The translations under genes and the position numbers were made by a program. This document shows, in pieces, positions 37,182 through 49,003 of a DNA stretch of 64,000 bases. A model generated the notes under the pieces. It was given only the letters and a program-made list of their open reading frames with translations. It did not search any database and was not told the DNA's origin. The stretch is from assembly GCF_018320785.1 (NCBI RefSeq), contig NC_054876.1, positions 20,172,212 through 20,236,211 of the forward strand, given 5' to 3'. How positions within the stretch are numbered: position 1 is the first letter of the stretch; the number at the start of each line of letters is the position of its first letter. The stretch is from Cheilinus undulatus (lineage: Eukaryota > Chordata > Actinopteri > Labriformes > Labridae).

Positions 37182-40100
37182 AGGTAAACAACAATGGTGA
37201 GGGGAGGAGTGGAGACTCCTTTGAGGAGTGGGAGCAGTCATCATGCTGTTGTGACATCACAACCACAGATAAATCAATATGGCCTGTTTTTCTGTTTGAG
37301 CAGAGGTTGGCTCAACACTGTCAGGGTTGCTGTAGTGGAGAGTTATCACAGAATGATAAAGTTAGCATGAAGGAGCATCTATGTCCTCACCTAAACAAAG
37401 CTTTATCTTGCTTCTTTTATGTGTGCTATGTCACATACTGTGAAGATCTGCAAATTTGATTTTAAGTGATTGTTTTTAAATTGACATAGAGCATACAGAT
37501 CCTGAGTCTGGATCAGTGAAAGCTGAGTTAAAATCTCTCAGACAGGCTCAGATAGGTATGAACAATTAACGAACAGCTGACTCTTTCCTGGCACGCTGGG
37601 CCATTAGCTGTCTCTGTGACACATCTCTTGGTGCAAGTTATGAAACATTGTATGCCAAAATGACTTCATCTCTTACCCAATAAGACATTCAGGAAAAGTA
37701 AGGACATATAGTCATGACAGAGAGTTATGTGATTAAGATGTGTTTGGTGCTCCACAAACCTTTGCAGTGACGCAGTGCCTGCCTTTATTTTTAGTGCAAT
37801 GTTCTGTATTTATAGTGTAATGGAGATAAGCTGTTTCACCGCACTGACTCCAGCTTCGTGGTATTCACAGTGCCGGACAGCAGAGTGGTGACGGCTCAGA
37901 TTCATCTTCTGGAGCTGTCTGGGGGGTCACTGGCGGCTGGTTGAATCCGGACCAGTGGCTTGTTTACTGGTCCGACTGTGTGTAAAGGTTATTCACACAG
38001 TGTTCTCAGGACCCTGTTTTTAGCTCCGGGTCAAGAAAGCAGCTGGTGAACGCAGATCACCAAATTTTCCATACCACTTCTGGGTTTAGGCTTGAATCAT
38101 TTCCAGTATTTTACTTAAGAGAGAAAGCAAGATCTACTCATACAAAATCACTGAGAACAAACAGCCATTATTTCCTTCACAACTTAGTTTAATAAACATC
38201 TGATACCAATGTCTGCAAACAATCAATGAACTAATACCTTTTTTGAAAATGCTAAAAGTTTTAAATCAGCTATAACTTGTGTGTTTGAGTGTTTGAGTGT
38301 TTTTCAGTGGAGGTCCTGGGGATCCCCAGGGGATCCATTGCAGGTTGAAAGAACTTGAAAGGAAAAAAGAACAAAGTAAGAAATAAAAATCAGCAAATAA
38401 CACTATTTGTGTTAATAAAAAACTTAGGATTTTAATTCTGTATTTCATACTTTGAACATTTCAGCTCATAATTTTGGCTTCTTATACAATATTTTTCAAA
38501 CTTTTAGATTCATAATTTAAAAATTTCATTCATATTTTGACTTTTTTAACTAATTGTTTTGTATTTCATCTCAAATTTTCAACATCTAACCATAGTTGAC
38601 CTTTTAGACACCCCATCTAAAAACAGGAACCATATTTTGACTTTTAATTTCATGTTTTAAACTTTTTGGACAAATAAATTTACTTCTGTCAGATTTTGAG
38701 CCTTTAAAGTTTTCTTTTCAATTTCTTTTAAATGTCAAAATCATGTATAATCAGTGATATTTTTATTCATATTTTATTAATGGTTAAATGAGGTTGAGAG
38801 TTCAGAGTTGACCCTGTTAGGCCCTCAGGTTAGACCTGAATCCAGATTCCAGCCCCTGCTGGGACTGAGTTTGACACCCCCGATTTAGATGAATATAGAT
38901 TAGTTAAAATGCATTAGTCTTTAAATTATTTTTCTAAACACCTGCTTAATGTAGAGACATGTGTAATTCAGTTAGCTTTTCATTAGAGATGTAAAAGTAC
39001 ACGCAACCATGGAAACTATGCTAATCCTGATACAGGCTGGATATGACTATATTTCTGTTTTCATGATGGAAAGCAAACAGTTTTAGGAGCCTTATCTTAT
39101 TGGTTGTACTATTTTTTTCCATTCATCAGTGCCTTGCAATAACTGCTTTTATTTTTCCTGTTTTCTGCTCACTTCTAAATTTGAACTTTGCAACAAGATG
39201 CATTTTCAGCAGCAATGTCTTCACTTGCATCAACCATACATGTTTCTTCTTCAGCTACTGATGTGAAATAAATAATTCAAAAGCAGACAGTGTCCTCTTG
39301 GCTAAAATAGAGTATCTTAATCATATTTTTTCTCAAACTTAATTAAACTTTCCATATTTTATTGTCTTTTTGTTATATCACAAACTTACATCCCTGCTTT
39401 CTGTGTTTCAGTGACTAAGAATATATGTTTGCACATTCTACCTCTTATTCTATTGATAAGAAATTCAACAGTTGAAAGAATTTAAGATTACTTAATTGAC
39501 ATGACAGGAACAGCAGCCCACAGAAGGATCTAGATCAGCATATAAATGTTACATAAGGTTACTTTCATAGGCAGTAAAAACAGTTAAAAAAGGAAAGCAT
39601 GTCAGCAGCGCACCTCTTTGTCATTTGAATTATGTAAGTTTGACCTTTGCACTGTGATGTCCAAATGTAGAGAGTAAAAGACAAAGATTGACAGAATAAA
39701 GACAAACAGATAAGACTGCAGCATGCATTAATCTGCAGTGCTTGAGATGGGAAAACATCTTGACAAATGTAACAGCAGGTGAAAAGTTGATATATGAGTG
39801 AGATATTTCTGCACAGTCAACCGCATGACTTGACGTAAGCCTGCCAGAGGTCTGACCTGGAGCTGCAATGGAAAGTCGCATCATCGACACTGCACCACCT
39901 AAGAGTCTAACACTTGACCCTGTTCAGCACCCAGACTCTTCTTAGGGTGCTGCTGGTTTGCATGGACACATGCTAATGGCTAACAGATGCTTTATGCATC
40001 CACCCACCGTCATTCATGGTATGGATTGGCTGAGGAGCATGGCGGTTCCTTTTGCCTGGAACATTTTGTAACTTTATGACTTGAAGGGAGGAGGGATGTG

Positions 40101-40531
40101 GGAATTCCACAAGCTCCTCAACTAGTGGTGTGTTTGGTAGTGGTGCACAAACGCTGTAGAGGAGCTGCAGTGTAAAATGTTATCAACCACAGAGCTCTTG
40201 TCAGGCAGCTGAATGCCCCCCGGAAACATGTAGGGAATCCAGACAGGCCTCTTTGTCTGATTGGCCGATTATATCAGCCAATCCAGACGTGAGGCATGTT
40301 CCTTGTTGTCCTGGTAGTAATATGAGCTGTTATCCTCACAAAGTTCAAATCTTATGTAAAGTGGGTATAAAACTTAGAAAGGTGTCATTTGACACCGTGT
40401 TCTTTTGTCAGCCTGGTTTTTAAATTATAGCTAATATTTGTCTCTTTTTTATGTTTATTTCTAACTTTTGTGTTTTCTATTCATTATTAAGCTTACGTCT
40501 CCACTCCTCCCCTCACCATTGTTGCTTACCT
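37182..40531. repeat. 35 bp inverted repeat pair, arms 3.3 kb apart
   Basis: The left arm (37182-37216) starts AGGTAAACAACAATGGTGAG and ends AGGAGTGGAGAC. The right arm (40497-40531) is its reverse complement with a single difference (A against G at arm position 7). Similarity stops sharply at both sides of each arm. No transposon ends or coding sense are evident. Coordinates span both arms and the interval between. Confidence 0.8.
38290..38885. mobile_element. Probable hAT-like relic
   Basis: The right edge GTTTGACACCCCCG, read inverted, gives GGGGGTGTCAAACTCAGTCC. This is close to the common fish hAT terminus CAGGGGTGTCAAACTC. The interior is AT-rich with repeated ATTTTGACTTTT / TTTCATATTTT words. 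The left end is not clear. Confidence 0.4.
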
Positions 40532-40896
40532 CTTGTGCTCTTTCTTGTATGATTTTTCAGAGCTTTTTATATAAAAGGCACTTGAAGGGTCACATATTGT
40601 GAATGAGCTTTGACTGTGCAGCTCTGGTTACCCCCTTTGAATACATTCAAATATACATTAATACTCTACTTCTACTCCTATGCCAAAATATTGTCAGACA
40701 GTATGCTTTATTGTGGTAAAAAGCTGTGAAACACCATGAAAAAGTGTGTCTATGTGCTCCGTAGAGGAAAGTTTGAAGACTTTAAGTCCACAGCAGGCTG
40801 CTATGATGACTCTTTAAGAAGCAAATCAACAAGAGCTCAAATATCCGTCTGGGTCTTTCAGACTGTGGTAAACACCCGAGGTGCACATGACAGGTG

Positions 40897-41617
40897 TGCA
40901 CATGTGCAAAAGGTGCCTATAAATTGCGCGACATGTTCAGCAGGGAACAGAAAGCAAACAGCATGAGAGAAGGACACTGAAGGGACTCATTTACATTAAG
41001 GATTGTATATTTCTCACACTTTGCTGGATTCTAACTTTCCTGAAGGACTTTTAGGTAAATTTTCACAAGAAGATAAAGTCTTTTTTTACTTAAAGCATCT
41101 GAAGGTTTGGGGTTGACTTTTGTCTCTCACCATCAAGCAGATTTCAAATGTTAACCTTTTAAAAATACTTTTCCTCATTATCTTCTGACTAAAGTTTAAT
41201 GTATTACCCACTTATCATTAGACATGCATGGTATCATAATGTTAATTCTCCTTAAACTAAAGTACATGATCTTTGCTTTTTTCAGTGAGTGGTGGTATGC
41301 TTGCTGGTTTAAATCCCACTGAGTTTATGGCCCAAAGCATTTCCACGACAGAACCACTTCCACAGACAAGTGTACTTCTGGAGAAAACCTGAAGATTTCT
41401 CATCGCTCTTGCTAACAGGTATGCACAAGTTAGCAACTTAAGAACTTGCACACTCAGTGTTGCAAATTAGAAGGAACATTTTATACTGTGGCTTTGTAGA
41501 GATTACCTGATTTTATCTATGAGTGTTTGCACAGACTAGTAAGATAAACACGGATGCTCTGAGTAAATAGCATTAAGAGCAGATATTTCCATTTATGTAA
41601 CCAGCACAGACATAGAA
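40897..41617 (+). promoter_or_regulatory. UCP3: UCP3 promoter and untranslated exons
   Basis: A TATA-like CTATAAAT at 40917-40924 predicts a start near 40950. E-box words CAGGTG and CACATGTG lie just upstream of it. Two non-coding exons can be proposed: about 40950-41054 (donor TTTTAG/GTAAAT) and 41286-41418 (acceptor TTTTTTCAG, donor AACAG/GTATGC). The coding exon then begins at 41610 after CCAGCACAG. Mammalian UCP2 and UCP3 also have non-coding leader exons. The layout is inferred from signals only. Confidence 0.45.
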
Positions 41618-42983
41618 ATGGTTGGCATGAAGCCCGCAGACGTGGTGCCCTCTGGAGCAGTTAAGTTCTTCGGAGCGGGAACAGCAGCCTGCATTGCTGA
41701 CCTTGTCACCTTTCCACTGGATACCGCCAAAGTCAGACTACAGGTGAGACATCATTTTGTTAGTACTTTAGTTGTTGTCATGTCAGATCTTCTCTTAAAC
41801 GCTGCTAACAAAGCTTGCACATCACACCAGATTCAAGGGGAGTCTCACACTGCAGAAGGTGTCAAAGCCATGAAATATCGAGGAGTGTTTGGCACCATCA
41901 CCACCATGGTGCGCACAGAGGGGCCCAGGAGTCTCTACAATGGACTGGTGGCAGGCCTCCAGAGACAGATGAGCTTCGCTTCCGTCCGAATTGGCCTTTA
42001 CGACTCTATGAAGCAGTTCTACACACGAGGCACTGAGAGTGAGTTACATAACCCAAGCATCATTGTGTTTCACACACTTCTCTCCTGCTTTCTCTGAGAC
42101 TAATGAACGCATGCTGCACAGGTGCTGGGATTGTTACTCGCCTCCTGGCGGGCTGCACCACAGGAGCAATGGCGGTGGCTTTCGCACAACCGACGGATGT
42201 GGTGAAGGTACGATTCCAAGCTCAGGTACGGCTGGGGGACAGTGGGAGGAGATACAACAGCACCCTGGAGGCGTACAAGACAATCGCCCGAGACGAGGGA
42301 GTACGTGGACTTTGGAAAGGTACTTTCCAATAAAAACATTTATTGGTCTGAAACTTGGCTCTCCTTTTACAGGTTTTAAATTTAAACCTCTTCTTTCTTG
42401 TAGGTTGTATGCCTAACATCACCCGTAACGCCATCGTAAACTGTGCAGAGCTGGTGACCTATGACATAATCAAGGAACTCATCCTGAAGTATGACCTAAT
42501 GACGGGTGAGGCGATAAAGCTGATGTAGTGTTGTAATCCTTTTTCTGACACATTCAAATACACAATGACATAACTTAACTCTGGCTCTCTTACAGACAAC
42601 CTGCCATGCCACTTCACAGCTGCCTTCAGTGCCGGCTTCTGCACAACAGTCGTTGCTTCTCCAGTGGACGTAGTTAAAACGCGGTTCATGAATTCAGGCG
42701 CCGGGCAGTACAGCAGTGCCATCAACTGTGCTCTCACGATGCTGAGAAATGAAGGACCCACAGCCTTCTATAAAGGGTAAACATGTACTCACATTACAAG
42801 CTGGCCAAAAAGCGTACCAATACATTTCTGGGACATGTCTTCATTTTTTCTTTGTTTGTTTCCTGTAGATTCATGCCATCTTTCCTACGACTGGGCTCCT
42901 GGAACATTGTGATGTTTGTGACGTATGAACAAATTAAAAGAGGAGTGACACGAGCACAGCAGTACTGGGAGTCACCGTTTTGA
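41618..42983 (+). CDS. UCP3: Mitochondrial uncoupling protein 3
   Basis: A carrier of the mitochondrial inner membrane, SLC25 family. UCP2/UCP3 proteins are linked to regulated proton leak, metabolite exchange and fatty-acid handling. Six coding exons: 41618-41743, 41831-42038, 42122-42319, 42404-42505, 42596-42776, 42869-42983; 930 nt, 309 residues. The three carrier repeats show their signatures [22 protein letters not shown] and [11 protein letters not shown]. The C-terminal purine-binding-type helix reads [21 protein letters not shown]. The protein starts [19 protein letters not shown] and ends YWESPF. It is called UCP3 rather than UCP2 because it lies on the PPME1 side of the pair, as in human. 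Exon phases match those of UCP2. No damage is seen. Confidence 0.93.
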
Positions 42984-44118
42984 CCTTGTTGATTGTTGGA
43001 CAAGACAAAAATGCAAAGAGCAATAATCTAAACGTGTACAAATGACCAGCAGAGACTCACAGGAAGAGACCTGCAGGTTCTGGCATGAAGCTTATCTTCA
43101 TAGAGATTTAAGGACTCTAACATAAAGAGACATTTTATGCACTGTAATGGTGAACGCCTCCATTACAAATATTCTTTTTCAGGTGTAAAAGACGGACATA
43201 AAAGGGTTATTCCAGAAGGTTTGTTTTAAATGTTAACTTACATACATACTTAAACCTCTGTTAGTAGCTTTGTTTATGAATTTTTTTTTATGTTTACAAG
43301 AATATACTGTGAGACTACGTGAATGATGTTGTGTTAGGGGAAATGCACTAGTCAGACTGAGTCTGGCAACAGAGACCTAAACTGTGATCATGTCTATGTT
43401 CCTTAAGTGTCTTCCTGCATTGTGAGTCACGTGAAGTATTTATTGTAACCAGGTTGTAGAGTTTAATTGTAAATAGCATGATTTATTGCTGGACAATAAG
43501 TCATAAATATATCATGCACAGAATTAAAATATCACCAGAATGGAAACATAAGTGGGACAATCTTTTTTCTGTCTACTTGAAGTACTTATTACTTTGTTGT
43601 CTTAACGTCAGCTACTCCGTGAAAACTTATCATACATATAGTGTAATTACATAAAAGTGGCGTGGCTGAAGTGTAATGATACTAAAATTGGTTGTAACTA
43701 TGGAAGCTGCTTGAAGAGAGAGAAGCATGATGGAATGTTCAGTCTGACCAAGAAATTTGATTGCACCAAATGAGACAGTTCCTATGGCTCATAGCTGGTC
43801 CTCATATAGAAAACATGTATAGGGGAGATTTGGTAAACAATTTTGGCATTCATACAGCCCACATGTGACTGACTCCATAGCATTCCCAGAACCTTGCCCA
43901 ATCAATGCCAAACCATTCATTTTGCCCACATATGTTTTGCCATGCCACGTCTCAGCGGAATGTGCCAGATAAATGCCACATTTGGCTCATAAGTTAATGT
44001 TATCAGGGCATGTGACTGAATGTCTGATTTAGACGTCTAGAAAGCTGTTCACCTCTTTCCTGGCTTGGTTTGATTTGAGCAGGGCAAATATCTATCAGCC
44101 ACAGTGGCCTACGGTTCA
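42984..44118 (+). other. UCP3 3' untranslated region and spacer
   Basis: Follows the UCP3 stop. No canonical AATAAA was found close by; an AATTAAA near 43522 could serve. At 43.85-43.99 kb short TGCCACA / GCCCACAT words recur, resembling a decayed minisatellite. No gene is seen. Confidence 0.35.
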
Positions 44119-44122
44119 TTAA

Positions 44123-44640
44123 AGGTACAGTGTGTTGAATATGGAATTTTAGCGACATCTGGCGTTCAGATTTTAGAATGTTACCAAAACATCACATCAC
44201 TAAGCGATGAGAGCCTGTGAAGACCAAAAAGGATCGTGAGCCAGACATCATTTACAGCAGTGACGAGGTGAGGGTTTATTCGTTCATTTTTGTAACCATT
44301 ATTTTTATAGATTATAGGTCCGTTGTAAGCTCCGCCTGCCTTCCAGGTAGATTTCAGGACCGGCGAGCAGGTTTGTATTTAAAAATCGCGTTTTGCTCCT
44401 TCTGTCCCCAAAACGTTGCCGTAGACAACATGGCGGTTCGTTATGTCAGCCTCCGTGAGTGCGACCCGCGATAATGTAAATTTTAAAAGCTTTTTTCTAA
44501 TTTTGTAAAGAGAAAATGAAAGTTTTAAGGGGATGATTGGACACTTATTTTAACATACTTCACATAAATATATGAACATTATATCCCATTTACACCGTTT
44601 CTGTTCGGCGAAATGCTGCCAAATTCTACACACTGTACCT
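44123..44640. mobile_element. TTAA-flanked MITE (piggyBac- or Kolobok-type)
   Basis: The ends are AGGTACAGTGTGTTGAATAT and, inverted, AGGTACAGTGTGTAGAATTT, each bounded by TTAA (44119-44122 and 44641-44644). TTAA target use is the mark of piggyBac and Kolobok elements. The 518 bp interior has no transposase. It lies between UCP3 and UCP2. Confidence 0.85.
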
Positions 44641-44689
44641 TTAAAAGCATCATAAGAGAGATATTTGTACCAGAAAACAGTAAATTTAA

Positions 44690-45630
44690 TCCCCAACTTC
44701 TGTCCCTCTGCTCTGGCACAGAGCCAAGCAGTTTTAGAGTCAGACAGTTAGTATTTTATACTAACCCCCTAACCCTAATCCTTGTAATATTTTGGACCAC
44801 TCTGGAAATTAGGAGGGAAATTTACCCTAACCCTAGTAACACTGTGACAATTTTCTGGTAATTAGGTGGTATTCTACCCTACCCTCTTAATACTGTGGTA
44901 ATTCTCTGGTAATTAAGTGGTATCTTACCCGTACCCCAGCCCTCTAACCCTAACCTAAACCTTTGTAATATTTTGGCATTTTCTGGAAATCAGATGGTAT
45001 TTTACCCTGATCCTAACCCTCTAACCCAAAACACTAACCCTTGTAATTATGTCCCAATTCTTTGGAAATTAGGTGATATTTTCCCCTAACCCTCTAACTC
45101 TTGCATTTGTAATATTTTGGCAATTCCCTGGTATTTGGTGGTGTTTTACCCTAAACCTATAAACTACAGTGTCGTTGGGCATTGTTATTGAAAGATGATA
45201 TTTCCTAGCTCTCAAACCGTAAACCCTTTAATATTGTGGCAATTTTCTTGAAATTAGGTGGTATTTCTAGTCATTCAGAAATAAGATGATAATTTCCCAT
45301 GTAAGCTGCTTGTTAATTGCCAGATAATTCCTTTATTTTGTCCCACTAAATTAAAGTAAGCCCTATAGTAATCTTAAGGGTTAGGGGTTATGGTTGGTGT
45401 GAGGGGTAGGGATAAGGAAAGGTGTTGAGGTAACATACCATGCAATTACCAGAGAATTGCCACAGTATTACAAGGAATTACTTGATAATTAATACATTGT
45501 TACTAGGTAAATACCTCCTTAATATTCCACATCTCTGAGTTATTGCTTGGTGTATATGCCAACTTATACAAAGTTATTACCACCTTATTCCTGATAAATG
45601 ACAAGATAATCCTATCTACACTCCCAAGAA
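44690..45630. repeat. Fold-back repeat with telomere-like words
   Basis: The left part (44.75-45.27 kb) repeats a unit of 50-80 bp: TTGTAATATTTTGGCAATT, then CTGGAAATTAGGTGGTATTT, then TACCCTAACCCTCTAACCC. About six degenerate units can be followed. The right part (45.37-45.49 kb) holds the same unit inverted (AATTACCAGAGAATTGCCAC then AGTATTACAAGG, with GGGTTAGGGG nearby). CCCTAA words are frequent but never form a true tandem telomere array. Best read as a palindromic, non-coding mobile repeat. Confidence 0.6.
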
Positions 45631-46740
45631 ATAAGGTGGATTGTTTTTTAAATACGTAGAGACAAGGGTGCTGACAGATCCTGATCAAACTTATACAAAA
45701 GAAAATGCAATTATCATTCCTCTTACTTTGACCAAAATGTTCTTGATCTCAAACTCTCAGCAGCAAGAAGAAGAAAATAAACATACTCCAGTTTTTCACT
45801 GTGTTTGTCTGTACTGTTATTCACCAGGACAAGGTCAGCTGACATAAATTTTGTCTAACGTGCAGCCTTCAAAGCAACATTGTGGAAGTATTTAACAGCT
45901 ATATCTAATGAGGGAGAGAGTAGCACAGACCTGCTGACGTATGGCCTCTAACTGAATACATTATTGTGTAGCATGCATTGATTGAGCCAGAATGAAGTTT
46001 CACACTTGGGTGTACAAGTACAAGGCCGTCATACATGTGTAGGTCAACATGTACCCAAGTGTTCATTCTTAACATTGCTATCCACATATTTCAAATTACA
46101 GGAGCTGTCCTGTAACATCACCAGTGTAAATTGATGTAACACTGGTGCTTTCACACAGTGCTGTTCAGATAAAGATTTTGTTGGTCAACTTATTTGAAAG
46201 GGTATTATCAGTGAAAATACAAACTGTATTATTAATCATTGCAGGAGGGAGTCATGGGAGAAAAAAACAACAAGCTGTGGTGAGACATTAAAGAGTCTGA
46301 ACATGCGGATCTAATTTGGTGGGTAATGCACGGCGTGTTCTTGTGTTTTCAGCATGACTCAGCATCTACTCCTCAAGCGGGTGCTCCCTGTACCGTGATG
46401 CTGTACAGGTCTAAACAAATCAAGCAAATTTGATTCAGCAAACAAGATAATTAACTCTACACCGCAAACATTTATTTCCACTTATATCTTTTTTTATTGT
46501 GCCTTCTTGATCAAACATTTCAGACACATTTCAAACACACTTTTTAACAGTGTTTTTCTTTAATTGATAAGAGATTGCTGATAGAGTCAAAAGGACAGAG
46601 CGGGAAAAAATGAAAACAATTTAACGCCAGTAAGATAAATGCAGCCACCACCATTTGTCACACAGAAGAGCTGAGGTTTATAGTCTTCCCATTGGACCAG
46701 GAGGCAGCCTGTATGGATGCAGTGGGGGTGGGGCCCCGGC
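45631..46740. other. Spacer upstream of UCP2
   Basis: Lies between the fold-back repeat and the UCP2 promoter. I see no gene or repeat that I can name. Confidence 0.35.
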
Positions 46741-46759
46741 AGCAAAACATGCCATGATG

Positions 46760-47459
46760 TAACAACGGCTATATTTTAAGAGGAGGCTCTCTGACCCACA
46801 GTCCTGAATGCTTTTCATCCACTGATCCAATTGGACATTGTTACCTAGAGAGGCATCTTAACCCAGCATTTCCACTAATCAAGCCACGGTATAACCATAT
46901 ATTTTGTATGACTTTTTTTTTTTTTTACCGGCAAGGTGTTTGCAGCTGTTGTTATTGTTCCACTGCTGTTGTTTTTGATATTTTTCCCCTGTCTTTCAGG
47001 ATTTGGAGTATGATTTTAAGGTTTACAGCTTCTGAAAAACCTTCTATGGAAAAACAAGGAGACCAATTCATAGCTGGGACAAAATTCAGCCAGAGAGACA
47101 CCTTTAGAGAATCCTGATCTCTGTTTTTGTCCTAAACTGGTCCAGTAAAGGTAAGAAATAATAAAATAAATTCAGACATATCCAAAATTAGATGAAGGAG
47201 AATTTATCTATATGTACGTGAGGCACTTTTAAGTGTGCCCAGTCTTTCCATTAGTGCACAGAATGCACTAAACATCTTTGTTTCTTTTATTTAGTATCAC
47301 TAACATTTGCACTTTAGGATCTCATGAATATGGTAGAAAAAAACTCGTTATTAATAGGGGCCATGATGGTATTTTTTTCAGATTTTGAAGGAGTTCCCTG
47401 CCTTGTCCACATTAATAAACCACTTCTCAATCCTCTACCTGATCAATTCCTATTGAAAA
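46760..47459 (+). promoter_or_regulatory. UCP2: UCP2 promoter and untranslated exons
   Basis: A TATA-like CTATATTTTAAG at 46769-46780 is followed by a plausible start near 46800. A non-coding exon 47000-47150 is bounded by GTCTTTCAG and AAAG/GTAAGA. The coding exon appears to begin near 47382 after TTTTTTTCAG. The leader contains upstream ATG codons, which is compatible with the translational control known for mammalian UCP2 leaders. Signals only; no transcript evidence. Confidence 0.45.
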
Positions 47460-48915
47460 ATGGTTGGATTTGGACCTGCAGATGTGCCTCCGTCAGCAGC
47501 AGTCAAGTTTGTGGGAGCAGGAACTGCAGCCTGCATCGCTGACCTGTTCACTTTTCCTCTTGACACAGCCAAAGTTCGGTTGCAGGTAGAAAAAAAATAT
47601 CTCTGTGAACTATGAAGTCCAAAATACACTAATTTTTAAGTCTAGTGTGCCTGCCCTACCCTAACCTATCATGACCTTTCATCCCGCAAAGATCCAAGGA
47701 GAAAGCAAATCCTCCGCAGCTAAAGGGAAGCAGTCTGCAGTGAAATATCGAGGAGTGTTTGGCACCATCACCACGATGGTGCGCACTGAGGGGCCCAGGA
47801 GTCTCTACAGTGGACTGGTGGCAGGCCTCCAGAGACAGATGAGCTTTGCCTCAGTGCGCATTGGTCTTTATGACTCTGTGAAACAGTTCTACACTAAAGG
47901 CTCTGATCGTGAGTACCACTGAATGTAATTGATAAAGGAGGATAAAGGAGTCCTTCACTTATCAGGCCTGACCTTTCCCTCCTCTCTGATCCAGATGTTG
48001 GCATCGGCAGCCGGCTGCTGGCAGGATGTACCACTGGAGCGATGGCCGTTGCTTTGGCTCAGCCAACAGATGTGGTAAAAGTTCGCTTCCAGGCTCAGGC
48101 CAGGTCTCCTGGGCATACCAGGCGCTACTGTAGCACCATCGATGCTTACAAGACCATCGCGAAGGAAGAAGGCGTTCATGGGCTGTGGAAAGGTAGCTAT
48201 AGCTTTCACAGAGTAACTTCGCAATAAAGTATGTGCTCTCTTTTCATGCATCAATATTTTACTCTCTCCTACAGGAACAGCTCCAAACATAGCAAGAAAT
48301 GCAATTGTTAATTGTACTGAGCTGGTGACATATGATTTCATCAAGGACATGCTGATCAAGTCCACTCCCCTGACAGGTACAGAACAGCATCAACACAGGA
48401 TGAATAGGTCAGAAAAATCATCTCAGTGTTTTGTTTTTGGAGCAATATTTTACATTCTTTCCTCCACAGATAATCTGCCCTGCCACTTTGTATCAGCCTT
48501 TGGTGCGGGGTTATGCACAACAGTGATCGCCTCTCCTGTCGATGTGGTCAAGACAAGATACATGAATGCTGCTCTAGGCCAGTACACCAGTGTCCTCAAC
48601 TGTGCTGCTGCCATGATGAGCAAAGAGGGACCACTTGCTTTTTATAAGGGGTAAGCACTGATGGAATGGGAAATACTAATCACATTGATGAGGATATGAA
48701 TCGCATATTTTTTAGAGAAAGAAAAATTCTTGCAAACATAAAGGATAAAGCGGCTGCTACTACAAATAAATCACAGTATTTTCTGTTTAATCCTCTTCAG
48801 CTTCATGCCATCTTTCTTACGCCTGGGCTCCTGGAATGTGGTGATGTTTGTCACATACGAGCAGCTGAAGCGGGCCATGATGGCAGCCAATCACAGCTAC
48901 ACAAACATGCTGTGA
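47460..48915 (+). CDS. UCP2: Mitochondrial uncoupling protein 2
   Basis: An inner-membrane SLC25 carrier; its mammalian counterpart exports C4 metabolites and limits mitochondrial superoxide. Six coding exons: 47460-47585, 47692-47908, 47995-48192, 48275-48376, 48470-48650, 48801-48915; 939 nt, 312 residues. It starts [19 protein letters not shown]. Carrier signatures are [22 protein letters not shown] and [11 protein letters not shown], and the C-terminal helix reads [21 protein letters not shown]. The protein ends NHSYTNML, unlike the human APF ending. Exons 1, 3, 4, 5 and 6 have the same lengths as in UCP3; exon 2 is 9 nt longer. It is called UCP2 because it is next to DNAJB13, as in human. 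Confidence 0.94.
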
Positions 48916-48946
48916 CCATTTCTGTCTGTTATAAAGCTGGTGCTAT

Positions 48947-48978
48947 AATAAATCAGTGTTTACTTGTCTTAGAATAAA
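48947..48978 (+). terminator. UCP2: Two poly(A) signals of UCP2
   Basis: AATAAA occurs at 48947-48952 and 48973-48978, 32 and 58 nt after the UCP2 stop codon. The DNAJB13 stop on the other strand is at 49004-49006, so the UCP2 3' end probably overlaps DNAJB13 sequence. Confidence 0.7.
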
Positions 48979-49003
48979 CACATATGTTTCAGTCTTGCAT
49001 CAT

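Larger units (their letters stand above)
36401..40896. other. Spacer between PPME1 and UCP3
   Basis: No exon is recognised over 4.5 kb. In human the large gene C2CD3 sits here; I see no trace of it. The stretch contains a 35 bp inverted repeat pair (37182-37216 and 40497-40531), a GC-richer patch at 37.84-38.06 kb and a probable hAT-like relic at 38.3-38.9 kb. Confidence 0.45.

Noticed and set aside
44740-45480. Interstitial telomere array
   Set aside because: CCCTAA words are scattered inside a longer unit rather than in tandem; they are part of the fold-back repeat.
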